A DNA stretch of 64,000 nt from Vespula vulgaris (lineage: Eukaryota > Arthropoda > Insecta > Hymenoptera > Vespidae), in NCBI RefSeq assembly GCF_905475345.1, contig NC_066595.1, positions 6,464,501-6,528,500 of the forward strand, given 5' to 3'. The translations under genes were made by a program, and so were the position numbers. A model generated the notes under the pieces. It was not told where the DNA came from. It was given only the letters and a program-made list of their open reading frames with translations, and did no database searches. The stretch's first letter is position 1. Each line of letters opens with the position of its first letter. Below are positions 39,121 to 51,275 of the stretch, piece after piece.

Positions 39121-39659
39121 TCAGGAACTTAAGTTTTTTTTTTTTTTTTAAGAATGAAACAATCTTATAAAAAAAGAAAAAAAGATCGAAAACTCAAAAA
39201 AGCTTCAATTATCGAAATACATATCTACGATGGATAAAATTCTGTGAACGAATTGAATTTCATCGATCGAAGTTTTTGAACAATTTCAAAAAAATTGATC
39301 GATATACGAGATGAAATAATCGACAAACTTCTTACAACAGATGCATATCGTACGTACGAATTTGAATCGTCATATACTTAGACAAAATATCGTTATATAG
39401 TTAGTACATAAATCATTGACGTTACTACGTTCGTGAAATCAATGAATCCATTTTATTCGTAGTAAATGTCACAAAGAGATAAATCATGTTACACGCTTAT
39501 ACGACTGTATAAAATGTAAAAATGAATGATATAAATATTAAGCGAACTAGAGACTCGAGTAAAAATTACGAGATTTCCAATTTTCTTTTCGGCTTTTAAC
39601 ATGATCGAAGAAAAAAAAAAGGAAAAACAAAAAGAAAAAGAAAAAATGAAAAACAAAGA

Positions 39660-39788
39660 AGAAAAAGAAGGAGGAGGAGGAAGAAGAAGAAGAAGAAGAA
39701 ATAAAATAAAAAGAAGAAGGACCCAACGAAAAAGGCGAAACAGAGGGAGGGACGACCCCCGAGGGCCAGAAGAGAACCCGTTTTACGA

Positions 39789-39824
<36 letters not shown>

Positions 39825-39870
39825 CTTCTTCTTCTTCTTCTCTTCTTCCTTCTCCTCCTCCTTCTTTCCT
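39660..39870. repeat. Opposed (GAA)n and (TTC)n arrays, second pair
   Basis: A GAA/GGA tract at 39660-39720 and a (CTT)n tract at 39794-39870 flank about 75 bp of unique sequence (cgaaacagagggagggacga and on). Confidence 0.85.
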
Positions 39871-40149
39871 CGCAACTCTCCGCAACGCCACGTTCCGTGC
39901 GTTTTTTTTCCTTTCTTTCTTTTTTCCCCCTTTTTGTTCTTTTTTCTTTTTTCTTTCTCCCTTTTTTCTTCATTTCTTTTCTTTTCTCGTGCTCCTTTAT
40001 TTCGCTTTCGTTACATCGCGGACATTTTCGAGCGGGGAACCGCGAACGAGTTCGCTACCACAGTTTCGCTTTACCCAGGCTTGTCTTCCACCTCTTTCGT
40101 TTATTCGATCCGGTATTTAAAAGTCCTTGAAAGTCGATTTTCATCGATC

Positions 40150-42239
40150 CGTGTAATATCCAAGATCGTTTTATAACAGGAAGAAGAAGAAGAAGAAGAA
40201 GGAGGAGGAGGAGGAGGAGAAGGAAAAAGAAGAAGAGAAAATATATTTAAGAAGCGATTTGTGTTATAAAAGTATGTCATTAATTCGAATTACTCGATAG
40301 AGGACTCATTAACGAATCATTAACGCGAATTATTCTCTTTCTAAGCGCCATAGAAATTATTTACGACTTATTTCTATAAATATAATAAATAATGTTACAT
40401 TTAATCGCAGTATGATATTTCATCGAATCGTTTGATTTTTCGACACCTTATGAATCATCGGAGAACTATATTTATTTGGTCCTGTAACGGACTACGTTAA
40501 CTGAAGTTGCAAAATCATTAAATTATTTTATTCCTTAGCATTCGTTATGAATCATCGAATGGTTATTTATAAATCATCGAATTGGTTATTTCTCACAGTT
40601 GGATAAATCATCGAAACGTTGTGTTCAAGAAAGAAAGAAAAAAAAAAAAGAGAGAGAGAGAGAGAAAAAAAATACAGAATCATTAATGTTACCGTCTATT
40701 CGTAGATAAGATCGCTTATTCATTTAACTTATCATTTTGATTAATATTTCAATGTTAATAACATGGCAATCAAAAGATATACGTAGCTAGATAGTAAGAT
40801 TAATTTTTAGACGAGAAGAAGTTTGATAGAAGTGTAAAATCCTATTTGCATTATTATATCATTATTGCCCGTATGTTTATCGATGAACATATCTATAAAT
40901 ACATACATGCATACATACATAATCGAAAAGTAACAAGCACACGACTACTGTGGTCAATACGATTTAGAAATTTCCTCCTTCTCGGGCCCTAACCCTTCCA
41001 CGAGTTTATCCATCCACGATGGCTTCTCTCGTTCTTTTATTATTATTACCGGACGAGCTCGGTCGCGTGTTGCTAAAATACGGGCTCTTAAATTGGAATA
41101 AATTGCTACGGCGTTTCTACCGTGAACGATAAGAGTATATTCGATCGCACGACCCTCTCTTAAGAGTGCACGAACTCCGTCATTCGTTTCTTTTTTTTCT
41201 TCCTTTCTTCTTCCCTTTCTCTCTCTCTCTCTCTCTCTTTCCTTCTTTCTTTCTTTCTTTCTTTCTTTCTCTTTCTCTCTTTCTTTCTGTTTCTCTCCTT
41301 TCATATCGTTCTTTCTTTCTCGTTGTTCAGGGGTTGCGTGGTTTCAAGCTCGAATTTCCTTCGACGAATTCGCTAGACGTTCATCGTTCTAAAACTCGAA
41401 AGGATTTCGTACGAGGGATCTTTAGAAGATGATTGAAAAACAAAAAATACAGAAGAGAAAAATACACGCACAAAAAAATAGGGAAAAAGAAAAGAAAAGA
41501 TCCTTTTTCGATTCTAATTCGTATCGATTAATTACGAGAGAGAGGGAAAGAAATAAAAATTTTCTCTTTCCTCCGTGCGTTTGCGTATTTATCTATCGTA
41601 TGATCGAAGAAATTAATCGTTCGATTATTTTTGCAACGAAAAAGTATTTACGTGAGCATCGAGATTCGCGTTTCTCATTTCGATTGCTAAATTCCGCGAA
41701 GTGAAGCTCACCAAGAGTCAAAGTGAAAGTCCATTAAGTGGCGATAACAGGTGCGACAGGTTCGAAGGATTCGTTCTTTCTCGAGACGACGTGCATACCA
41801 CTTTTGTCGAATAACAGAGATCGTCGATCTTTCCGATCAAGAAAGAGAGAAAAACAGAGAAAAAAAGAGAGAGCGAGAGAGAGAAGGAGAGACATCAATG
41901 CGACTTTCCATAAAAGCGAGGAAATCGTTTAGCAAAGTTGAATCGATCGAAGTTTACGTAATCGTTACGAGACTTTCGGAGAATTTTATGCGTGCGTTAG
42001 AAAAAGAGACGAAGATAAATAAAAAAAAAAAAAAAAAAAATGAAGGAACAACTTTTTCTTTCCCTTTCTGCAATAAAACAAATGAGATTAGTAAATACAC
42101 TTTTTTTTACGAGCACGAATTTTTTCTTTTTTGTTTTTTCTGTTTTTTCTTTTTTTCTTTTTTCTTTTTTCTTTTTGGACATTGCACAGATCGAAAACTT
42201 TCATTATTATAATTATTGATTCTGTCGTATAGTACTTTA
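40150..42239. other. No recognised gene: unique AT-rich DNA and CT tracts
   Basis: A (GAA)/(GGA) stretch at 40180-40230, a CT/TTTC tract at 41215-41320 and unique CpG-bearing DNA at 40975-41165 and 41330-41420. Basic open frames at 41429-42212 come from A-rich DNA. Confidence 0.5.
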
Positions 42240-42935
42240 AAACGACGAGTTATTTTATCGTAAAGGAATTGCAAAGAAAATTTTCTATCGATATCAGATC
42301 AGATGAAATAATTAATAGATATCGATGGAAATTAATAATTAGATATTAATTGAAATATTAAATTTATTTATACGTTAAAAGGGGCTGAACTTTTTGTTAG
42401 ACTTAACAATGAAACATTAAAGTAAATATCTCGTCTCTCTCAAAGTTACGCAATTACGTCATTGAGATCGGCAATCTCAAAGGACGACAAATTATTTTAT
42501 CGTAAAATCAATTTCAAGCATTTATTAATGTGAGAATAAATTGTTAATGTTAATGGAAATTATATTATTAATTAAATATTAATAACAAGTTAAATTTATT
42601 TTTACCAACAACGAGCCGAACTTTTCGTTAGATTTAATAATGAAAAATTAAAATAAATATCCCGTCGTTTTCAGAGTTACGCAATTACGTCATTAAGATC
42701 GGCAATTTCAAAGGACGACAAATTATTTTATCGTAAAATTTCTATTAACGTGAAAATAAATTGTAAATATTAATAGAAATTACATTATTAATAGAAAGTT
42801 AAATTTACTTTTACGTCGAAAACTGACTGAACTTTGCGTTAGACTTAATAATGAAAAATTAAAATAAATATCCCATCTTTTTCAAAGTTACACAATTACG
42901 CCATTGCGATCGGTAATTTGAAACGATGACGAAAA
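42240..42935. repeat. Tandem repeat, about three copies of a 211-231 bp unit
   Basis: The block caaagttacgcaattacgtc, then attgagatcggcaat and aggacgac, recurs at 42441, 42672 and 42883 (periods 231 and 211). The leading part (gacgagttattttatcgtaaa) starts the first copy near 42240. Copies differ at perhaps 10-15 percent of sites by eye. No open frame spans them. Confidence 0.85.
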
Positions 42936-43017
42936 CGACGAGGACGAGGACGACGACAACAACTACGACGAGGACGACTACGACGAGGACAACTACGACG
43001 ACTACGACTACGACGAC
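42930..43017. repeat. (GAC)n trinucleotide repeat
   Basis: gac, gag and tac triplets over about 85 nt, directly abutting the 42240 tandem repeat. One plus frame would read Asp/Glu/Tyr/Asn-rich but opens after a TGA without an ATG. Confidence 0.85.
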
Positions 43018-43031
43018 GTTGAGAGTACGGT

Positions 43032-43050
43032 CGATCGTGAATCACGATCG
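43032..43050. repeat. Near-perfect palindrome CGATCGTGA-A-TCACGATCG
   Basis: Two 9-bp arms are separated by one base, directly after the (GAC)n array. It could be a dimeric factor site. Confidence 0.5.
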
Positions 43051-43349
43051 TGTGTCGTATGCTCGTGTCGCGTTATTATAATAAGCCGGATAAATATCGG
43101 CAAGCAAGAGACACGACACACGAAGCGAGAGAGGAGAATATTTTCCGCGTACGATTTCGCCGTACTCACGACTCTTCGAATAATAATCCCGGAACGGAAG
43201 GAAGCGTTGCAAAGGAGGGACAGGAAGTAACTTCCGTGTTGTTTGATAATAAGCGCGAACGTATGACAACACGTAGAACTGTTGAAGGAACGGTTTATGA
43301 TCATTGGTGCAAACTCGATTCATCGAGAAAAAAAAAGAAGAGAAAAAAA

Positions 43350-43350
<1 letters not shown>

Positions 43351-43444
<94 letters not shown>
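43351..43444. repeat. (GA)n microsatellite, about 45 units
   Basis: The longest GA array in the window, with two small interruptions. Confidence 0.95.
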
Positions 43445-43448
<4 letters not shown>

Positions 43449-44012
43449 ACAAAGGAATCGATCAAAATAGAAAAAGGAAAGAGAAAGTTCAACGACCTTG
43501 ACCCTCTTAATTTCGTAATATAAAAATCATTGAATATGTGTATTTTGCAATTATTTCACACTTATCGATTCATTGTATCGACGGATTAACATTATTAATA
43601 ATTATATGCCATGATAGAAAATATTACACCGTGTTAAACCTTTCACGAACTTTTTTCGATCGCAAGATAAAAAAAAGAAGAAAAGAAAAAGGAGAAAACG
43701 AAAGGGCGACGAAAACATATAAAATTCTATATAAAAATGTATATCTCGTTGGATTAATCTAAACTAAGTATATATACCTACTTACATGGTATCTAAGATT
43801 TTTGTAACGTCCCCTTAAGCGGTGCTCGCGAATTCGTAAGCGAGATCCTTTCCTAGAATCGGAATTCAAGGGAGTTCGGTGAATGCTATTCCCGGCTGAT
43901 GTGAACGCATTCGAACGCTGAGAAGCGTCTTTGCCGTTCGAATAATCGAATAAAACTTTTTTTATGCTCCTAGGCGAGAGACGAGAAGAAGGAAAAGCTT
44001 GCTTAGAAAGAC

Positions 44013-44071
44013 AGAGAGAAAGAAAGAGAGAAAAAGAGAGAGAAAGAAAAAGGAGTGAGAGATAGAGAAAA

Positions 44072-44104
<33 letters not shown>

Positions 44105-44160
44105 AGAGTAGAAGGTAAGAGGGAAGGAAAAAGATAAGAAGTATAAGAAAAAGGAGAAGG
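44013..44160. repeat. Polypurine (GA/GAAA) tract
   Basis: Mixed gaga and gaaa units with a pure (GA)n core at 44081-44104. Confidence 0.85.
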
Positions 44161-45479
44161 TCTTTCAGTCCAACCACGACGCACCTTTCTGTCTTTGCAT
44201 TCGAATCGGGAAGCCGTGCAGCAATGCACCTCCTTAAGTATTCTTCTCGTAATGTCCGTATTGCCGTGTGATTTCCTTCTCTCTCTTTCTCTTTCTGTGT
44301 TTCTCTCTTTCTCTCTCTTTCTCCGTCTCTTTTTCTCTTTGTTATTTTCTATCTCTGTTTTTCATTCTGTTTGGCTTAGGAAAGATATTTACAAAATGTA
44401 TCGTGGCCGATGAACGAGAAGAAAGGGTCGGTGATCTTGAATAAATGTCGAGTCACCTTGAACTTTCTCACCTCGGACACCTTGGACAATCGGGTCCATA
44501 CAAAAAAGGATTGAAGATAATATATTTGTGAGATATAAGGGAAGTTATCGGATATAGTTTGATAGTATTGATGTTTATAACAAAAGAAAAAAAAATTAGA
44601 TTGAAAAGATCTTAATACGTGTAGTATAGGCAATATAGATATTTCTGTCAAAAGTTGATTCAGATATATATATGTGAATATACATATATACCAAAGGAAG
44701 TATAGGATTTCACGGATATAAGTAATTACGTATATATATATATATATATATATATACAAACTTAATTATAAAGTATTATATATGCAAATATGGTCTAATA
44801 TATTTATATGACTATATATAATATATTTTATATATCGTATAGTTAAATACATACATACATATATATATAAAAGTATATACATATATCTTTATATATATTA
44901 TATATACATCAATAAATACATACCCGTGTATATAGCTAGCTTACATATAGCACGTAATGTATAAATTAACATATCTATACCATATAAATTTTAAACATCT
45001 ACATACGTATTATATCACATATAGCTATACCGTACACAATATACGTATCTATACATAATAACACTTCATATAATATATATATATACATACACCTATACTT
45101 ATATAACAATAATCTATATAATATATACCTACATATATAGAGCTATATATAATAGAAACGAAGGACTTGCGGGGGTCGCGAGATTTAAACTCTCCTCAGG
45201 ACATTTTTGGGCAGCCCTCGTTGGACACCTGCGAGGATCACGCCGTGTATAAACGTTGAGTCTTGAGAGAAGAACGAGAGGAGGGAAAGGAAAGAAGGGA
45301 AAGAAGGGAGAAGAAGGGACAGGGGAGGGAAGAACGTGGGGAGCGAGGGAGGGCGCACCACTGGCTCGAGGAAAAAGAAAGGCGGTGACCGTGGTAAAAA
45401 ACAAGATAAAAAAAATTAGACGCATCTCGCAGAGGGGTAGACCGGTTCGTCTGGTCCTTGATTTGAAGCCAAGAGTGTC

Positions 45480-45845
45480 CTTTTTCTTTTTCCTCCATTT
45501 TTATATTTCCCCTTACCCCACCCCATCCCACCCTGCTCCATCTTCGTCCTCTTACCTCTCCCCTCTCCTCTCTCTCTCTCTCTCTCTCTTTCACCTCCTC
45601 TTTCTCGTTTTCTCCCTTCGATCTCGATCCTTCTCTCTCCTCCATTTTTATTCCATGTATTCTCTCTTTCTTTCTTTCTCTCTCATTTTCTTTCTATCTC
45701 TCTTTCTCTTTCTCTCTTTCTTTTTCTATCTCTTTCTATCTCGTTTTCTTTCTCTCTTTCTTTCTTTCTCTTTCTTCCTCTCTCTCTCTCTCTTTTCCTT
45801 TCTCTATTTCTTTCTTTCTTTCTTTCTTTCTTTCTCGTGTCTCTC
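45480..45845. repeat. Long pyrimidine tract
   Basis: Mixed cctc, ctct and tttc units, preceded at 45270-45345 by a purine-rich tract, again a purine-then-pyrimidine layout. Confidence 0.85.
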
Positions 45846-46100
45846 CCCAACCCAGTTTTAAGGGCGTCGCCTGGTATCACGTCACAGTGGTTGGTAGACC
45901 ACATACAATTTATATTTCTCCCCATACTCTATCGAAGATTTCCTCTAATTGGATCTCTTCCCCTTTCTCCTCGGCACCTCCCCACCATCTAACCCCTCCC
46001 AACTCTCTTTAATGTAACGACCCATTGCGCTGTTCCTTTCGTTAAAGCATTCTCTTTCTCTTTATTAGTGACGACTTTTTCGACGAGATCCTTGTTTTTC

Positions 46101-46211
<111 letters not shown>

Positions 46212-46857
46212 GATTTATACATATATAAGTTTATCTATGTATATATATATATATAATTTATACATATAAATTTATATATATCGACAATTTAAAAAAATAT
46301 ACTTGAAGATGTTTCAAAAGTTATGTTAATAAATAAAGAATAAATAAAGAATAATTACTTGATAAAGATATATCGATACGACGATGTTGTTATAAAAATG
46401 ATAAAGAAACGAATGTTATCGATCATAATTAATAATAATGTATTTGTATAGAACGATCGGAGATAATTATTCTGTGAGATTTTCTATAGGATTCTTTTGT
46501 TAATATTTTACGATCTTCCATTATATGAATTTGTTTTTACGAAATGTGCTCGTTAGAAAGAATAGGTTAGAACTCGGTAGAGAGTTTATGAGAGACTATG
46601 AAAGACAAAGACAACGACGACGACATTTTCGAGGACGCGTTTCCACGTTGCAGAAGCTAGTTTCATTCATGAAACCTTGCGACACGAATGTTATACGCTT
46701 GATTACATAAAGCCGTACTTAAGCTTCTGAATCTTTCGTGGTATCTAATGTTGTATCCCGGAAATAACTCGAATCTTATCGAACATAGTACAGTATATAT
46801 CTTTTTCTGTTTGTATATGATAATATTTATATTTAGTATGTATATTCAGTATTACGG

Positions 46858-46904
<47 letters not shown>

Positions 46905-47264
46905 CATATTTAGTATATATATATATTCAATACTATAATCTATATATTAGTATGTGTATATATGTATGGATATTATAGTATTATAGAGTATTATAATACT
47001 ATTATATATTATAATATATTTTATACGATATAATATACTTATAATATATTTATATCCAATATAAATATAAATATATATATATATGTATGTATATTATGAT
47101 GTAATATTATTTTTATACATAGTATAAATATTTATTATAGTATTTATATATTTATAGTTTTAATACATGGTCTCAAGACAAGTGGTAGATATTTTATACG
47201 TTATTTAAGCTAAATAATAAATAAAAAAAAAAAAAAAGAAAAAGAAAGAAAAAGAAATTAAAAA

Positions 47265-47322
47265 GAAATTTATATAAACGTGTATATGTCCTATGAGACT
47301 TTATTTACGAGTTATAAGACTT
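47265..47322. repeat. Dispersed repeat fragment related to EML intron 8
   Basis: It aligns by eye with 54615-54675 over about 55 nt. Shared blocks are aaatttatataaa, a tcct core and cgagttataa. It is probably a fragment of the same old transposon family. Confidence 0.45.
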
Positions 47323-47644
47323 AAGCCTTTCATAATCATCTATTCGTATGCACTTAATCCATGCTAAATTTACGACTCGAAAGATCTTTCCGTCGTTATC
47401 TCTTTAAAAAAAAAAAAAAAAGATAAAAATATTTCCTAACCTCATTCAATTACCACGATTAGCCCACACATACATATATACACATATACATTTATTACTA
47501 CACTAATTGATATTATACAGACGCAAATATCGTTAATATCAATATTAAGATAATACAAGAATGATACAAAAAAAAATATTTGTGAAATTCATGCATCGTG
47601 TATTATTATCATTATTACAAACACACACACACACACACACACAC

Positions 47645-47718
47645 AGTGGACTTCAAATTCGTATAGCATTCAATACAGAATTTCCATATTCCTGTACGAA
47701 TATTAAGTACTCACTGTA
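47645..47718. mobile_element. Miniature palindromic element with Tc1-like ends
   Basis: The left end cagtggacttcaaattcgta and the inverted right end cagtgagtacttaatattcg form imperfect terminal repeats about 24 bp long around a short core, flanked on the right by TA. A related hairpin is at 35945-36003. It is probably a deletion relic of a Tc1-like MITE. Confidence 0.45.
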
Positions 47719-48833
47719 TATATATCATACACATACACATACACATACATACACATATATATAAACACATGCACACTTACGTTTATCGATAAGAAAAATT
47801 GAATTCAGGAATCTTAGATGGTTTTTCCTCGAAGTCTTTTAGTCTTCATGTAGGTTGACCAATAATACAAAGACACCCTATCGACGTTCTTTTTTGTCGT
47901 TAAGTATAATAATATCGATGATAGTCGTCGTAGCTGGTAGAGGAACGATGGTAACAGTGAACCGTGTGCAAGTAGGACAGCACTTTCCCTGGATTGCTCG
48001 TTACTTCGTACCTTCTCTCTTTCTTTCTCACTTTCATGTTCATTATATATTTCTCTCTTTCTCTCTTCTCTTTCTTTGTTTTTACGATTAATCTTGGAAC
48101 GTAACGAAAATGAGAGTTTTCACAAAGTTCGAATGACTTTCGACGTGTACGTATACATATTACATATATACACAGTGTTGATTTATTTACGAACGTGTGT
48201 ATTTATGTATGTGTTTGTATGAGAGAGATAGAGAATCTCCCTTTTGTAAAAAAAAAAACGAGGAAAAAAAGACGACTTTTCCTTTCAACGAGCTCTCTGG
48301 ACCGACCGGTTTATTCTCTCGCGAAGAGCTTTTCTTATCGTCCTCGTAGAAACTCGAACGTTAAATCGAACTTCCCGGTTATCTCGAACGCGAGAACGTA
48401 ATGCGTTTCTCAGTTTCTCGTTATCATCGCGTATTTTCTTATACGTTCGCCCTTGGTAGTGTTGAGGTATGACGTCAAATCGAAATATTGTTTGGTTATA
48501 TATTTGCTCGTCTTTCACGGATCAATCGAAAATAAAACGAATAATCTTATCTTATTGTTCTTGTGGAATAATATAATACACTTATCGTATATTCTATTAT
48601 AGATCTTACACGAGAGATATAAATACGTACTACTTATCGATTTTAACACTTCGACGAACGAACGTTAATCTTTTTTGTTCGAATTATAACTGAATCGAAT
48701 ACGTTACTTTTTTTTCTCTCTTTCACCGTTATGTTTATAAACTTGATTTTGACTAACGACGTTTCGGCGCACTTTTTAAATTTTCTTCTTCGAAAGAAAT
48801 CATTTTTCATCTGTCGAGTTGTACTCGTTTTAA

Positions 48834-48837
<4 letters not shown>

Positions 48838-48889
<52 letters not shown>
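48838..48889. repeat. (GA)n microsatellite
   Basis: About 25 uninterrupted GA units. Confidence 0.95.
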
Positions 48890-48891
<2 letters not shown>

Positions 48892-49595
48892 TTCTCAATA
48901 AAAATAATCACTTGATTAATTATTATCTCTAATTATATATATATATATAAACTTCGTTATCAATGGTCGAACGACTTGTTTGTCAGAAAGAGTCATTTGC
49001 AACAACTTCAACGATTAGATTACGTATTCCGCGAAATGCAAAACAATAGTTGTACGGTATAAAAGATTCGTCTAATAAAATCGCGCGTGACAGAATTATA
49101 TTGGTAATGTAGACGATAGGGACAATTAACTATAATGAATGACTCAGCCAATCGAACGGTCAAGTGGTAACAGAACGTTAACCGCTTGTCGAGACGGTGA
49201 TACACACGAGTTCATATTTTATTTACATATTTTTCTTTTTCTTTTTTGTTTCAATCGCTTCGACTCTCTGTCATAACTCTCTTTCATTAATAAAGAATCT
49301 CTCAAAAAATTTTTAATGTATAACAGTTTAAACGTTTTGAAATTTGCTTATGAATAATACAATTTATTTGCGTTTCTTTATATTGTTAATGTTAAATTAA
49401 CGTTGCATTAATAAACTAATGTATTCAGGATATTTGAAGATTTGGAAACAATTGCTCGTTGATACGTGTCTTTAAATATCGTTTTACTAGATTATCCATC
49501 CAAGAGAAAAAGTATTGAAGTTATTTCTATTTTCTTTGTAATAATTATTAAGATATGTAATTATTTATTGTATTAATATGTCTTTTTCTTTTTAG

Positions 49596-49785
49596 ATTAA
49601 CGCAGAAATACGAGATGGATAATCGACAAATAGAGAATAAAAAGAAGTATGAACAGAAGGAAACTCGACGTGAGATGATGGCTAGAAAAAGATTGTATTT
49701 AAGACAACTGTTTCAGAAGGAATTCATCGAACAGGAAAAACTGTTACGTCAGATAGGCTATGCTTTAATTCCTACAAGACCTTGA
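49596..49785 (+). CDS. Terminal exon of a CFAP141-like small ciliary protein
   Basis: After a strong pyrimidine tract and ttttag acceptor, 62 codons read LTQKYEMDNRQIENKKKYEQ, then KETRREMMARKRLYLRQLFQ, KEFIEQEKLLRQIGYALIP, TRP and TGA. The pattern R..L.QLF.KE..Q...EL.Q.G.A closely follows the C-terminus of vertebrate CFAP141 (C1orf189), a short microtubule inner protein of ciliary doublets. The whole exon is predicted to be helical and highly charged. About 35-40 N-terminal residues of a full-length relative are missing, so at least one upstream exon exists that I could not place. An internal ATG (49614) could alternatively start a 56-residue protein. The assignment is from recall of one family and is tentative. 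Confidence 0.55.
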
Positions 49786-49842
49786 CCATTTCTTTTGTCA
49801 TACTTTTGTAATAATATTGCCTTTTCGTTTATCTGTAAATTT

Positions 49843-49848
49843 AATAAA
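49843..49848 (+). terminator. Poly(A) signal AATAAA of the CFAP141-like gene
   Basis: A canonical AATAAA lies 58 nt after the stop codon at 49785 and is followed by a T/GT-rich stretch. It supports the exon being the true 3' end of a plus-strand gene that converges on EML. Confidence 0.65.
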
Positions 49849-50358
49849 AATATATTGTGTTATTGGAATATATCTTGCGGTAACAATCCTGTAAAGAAAA
49901 TATTGCCTTAGGGAGCATTTATTATACGTTAAATGTTACATATATGTGTATGCATTTGTGGTGTAATATAAATAAAATAGAGATATATCTTACAAGGTGA
50001 CAATGAGTGAAAATAGATTGATTCTCCATGCTTTCTTAGATTTTGTATCTTTCATTCTTAGACTTTGGTAAAAGAGTTCGGTCCAAAAAATTATACAAAA
50101 TGCCAAAAGAAGGTCAAAAAGCGTAGACTTCTTTAGAAGGTCTTACTGTATGTACACTTTGTTATAAGAATATACAGATAGAAAGATATTCTTGTTTCTC
50201 TTTTTTTTTTGCATTTTACTTGCACATGATATTATCGTCAAAAAGTATATCAATGGCAGATACTTGCAACTAAATTCTTACGTAAACATTCTGAGTTGAA
50301 CAAATACAGTGCAAGTCATGTCTTATTCCAATTGTGATGAAATAATTGATCAATATAA

Positions 50359-50431
<73 letters not shown>

Positions 50432-51149
50432 TTAATAATAAGAATAGTAATAAAAATAATCAATCAATGAATTTGACTTGCACAGATTAGATCCAAAAAC
50501 CCTGCGCTTGAAAGTACAAATACGAATTCAAATCGCAAATTGTACAATATACTTTCTAATGGACGGCGTAATATAGTATGCGCGGTATATTTTACGTTAC
50601 GAGCTTCTACGAGTTTGAACTTATTCTTTCCTTTTAATAAGGACATTCCATATCTTTTCCTTTTTCTCTTTGGATTATCAATCGTCTCCTACATCATTAG
50701 GAACAATGCAACTTGACGTATATTATAATGCATAGAAATATAAAGTACATATACAGATCGGTTAACATTCGTCAAACGACAATTACATAATATTCAACCA
50801 TACAAGGAATGTCCACGAGTTAAATTTTGGATTTTTGACAAACATTGAAACATTAATATATTTAATGTGCTACAGAAAAGAGAGTAATCATAAAATTGCC
50901 ACACTCCTTAATTCATTAATAATATATGTATCTCTTTCCATGTTAAGTGTACGTGCCATTTATCGTACCATTTCGTTAATCACAAATCGCTTTTGCAATA
51001 ATAATAACATTTTCATTACTCTCTCGTTCATGTTATTTTACAAATAAGCTCGCTACGTGTTGACAAAGTGCACTTTGAAAATATATGTAAAAATAATATG
51101 TCCTATTCATTAGAACAGACGTTATCTTTTGTTTGTTCTAAATCATAAG
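49849..51149. other. Convergent intergenic region
   Basis: It contains the (AAT)n array and AT-rich unique DNA, and should include the EML 3' UTR at its right end. No gene is seen. Confidence 0.5.
50359..50460. repeat. (AAT)n microsatellite
   Basis: About 30 aat units with few interruptions, between the convergent 3' ends of the two genes. Confidence 0.95.
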
Positions 51150-51275
51150 TTAATTTACTACCCATTGAAGAACACTAGTGTCATTTCCGCCCGTTGACAC
51201 CAGTCTAGTATCATCTTGAAGGAACGATACATTTGTCACATGACTGGAGTGACCACCATAGCTATGATATAATGA
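51150..51275 (-). CDS. EML: EML exon 17 (stop codon)
   Basis: It encodes SLYHSYGGHSSHVTNVSFLQ and DDTRLVSTGGNDTSVLQWVV, ending N and TAA. It supplies the last WD40 repeat that closes the second propeller. No AATAAA is seen within about 700 nt downstream; an ATTAAA variant is at 50861-50866. Confidence 0.95.
   Translation of the reverse strand, partial: SLYHSYGGHSSHVTNVSFLQDDTRLVSTGGNDTSVLQWVVN

Noticed and set aside
43759..44229. 156-codon minus frame
   Set aside because: The middle is (GA)n-coded and the ends lack any recognisable domain or splice pattern.
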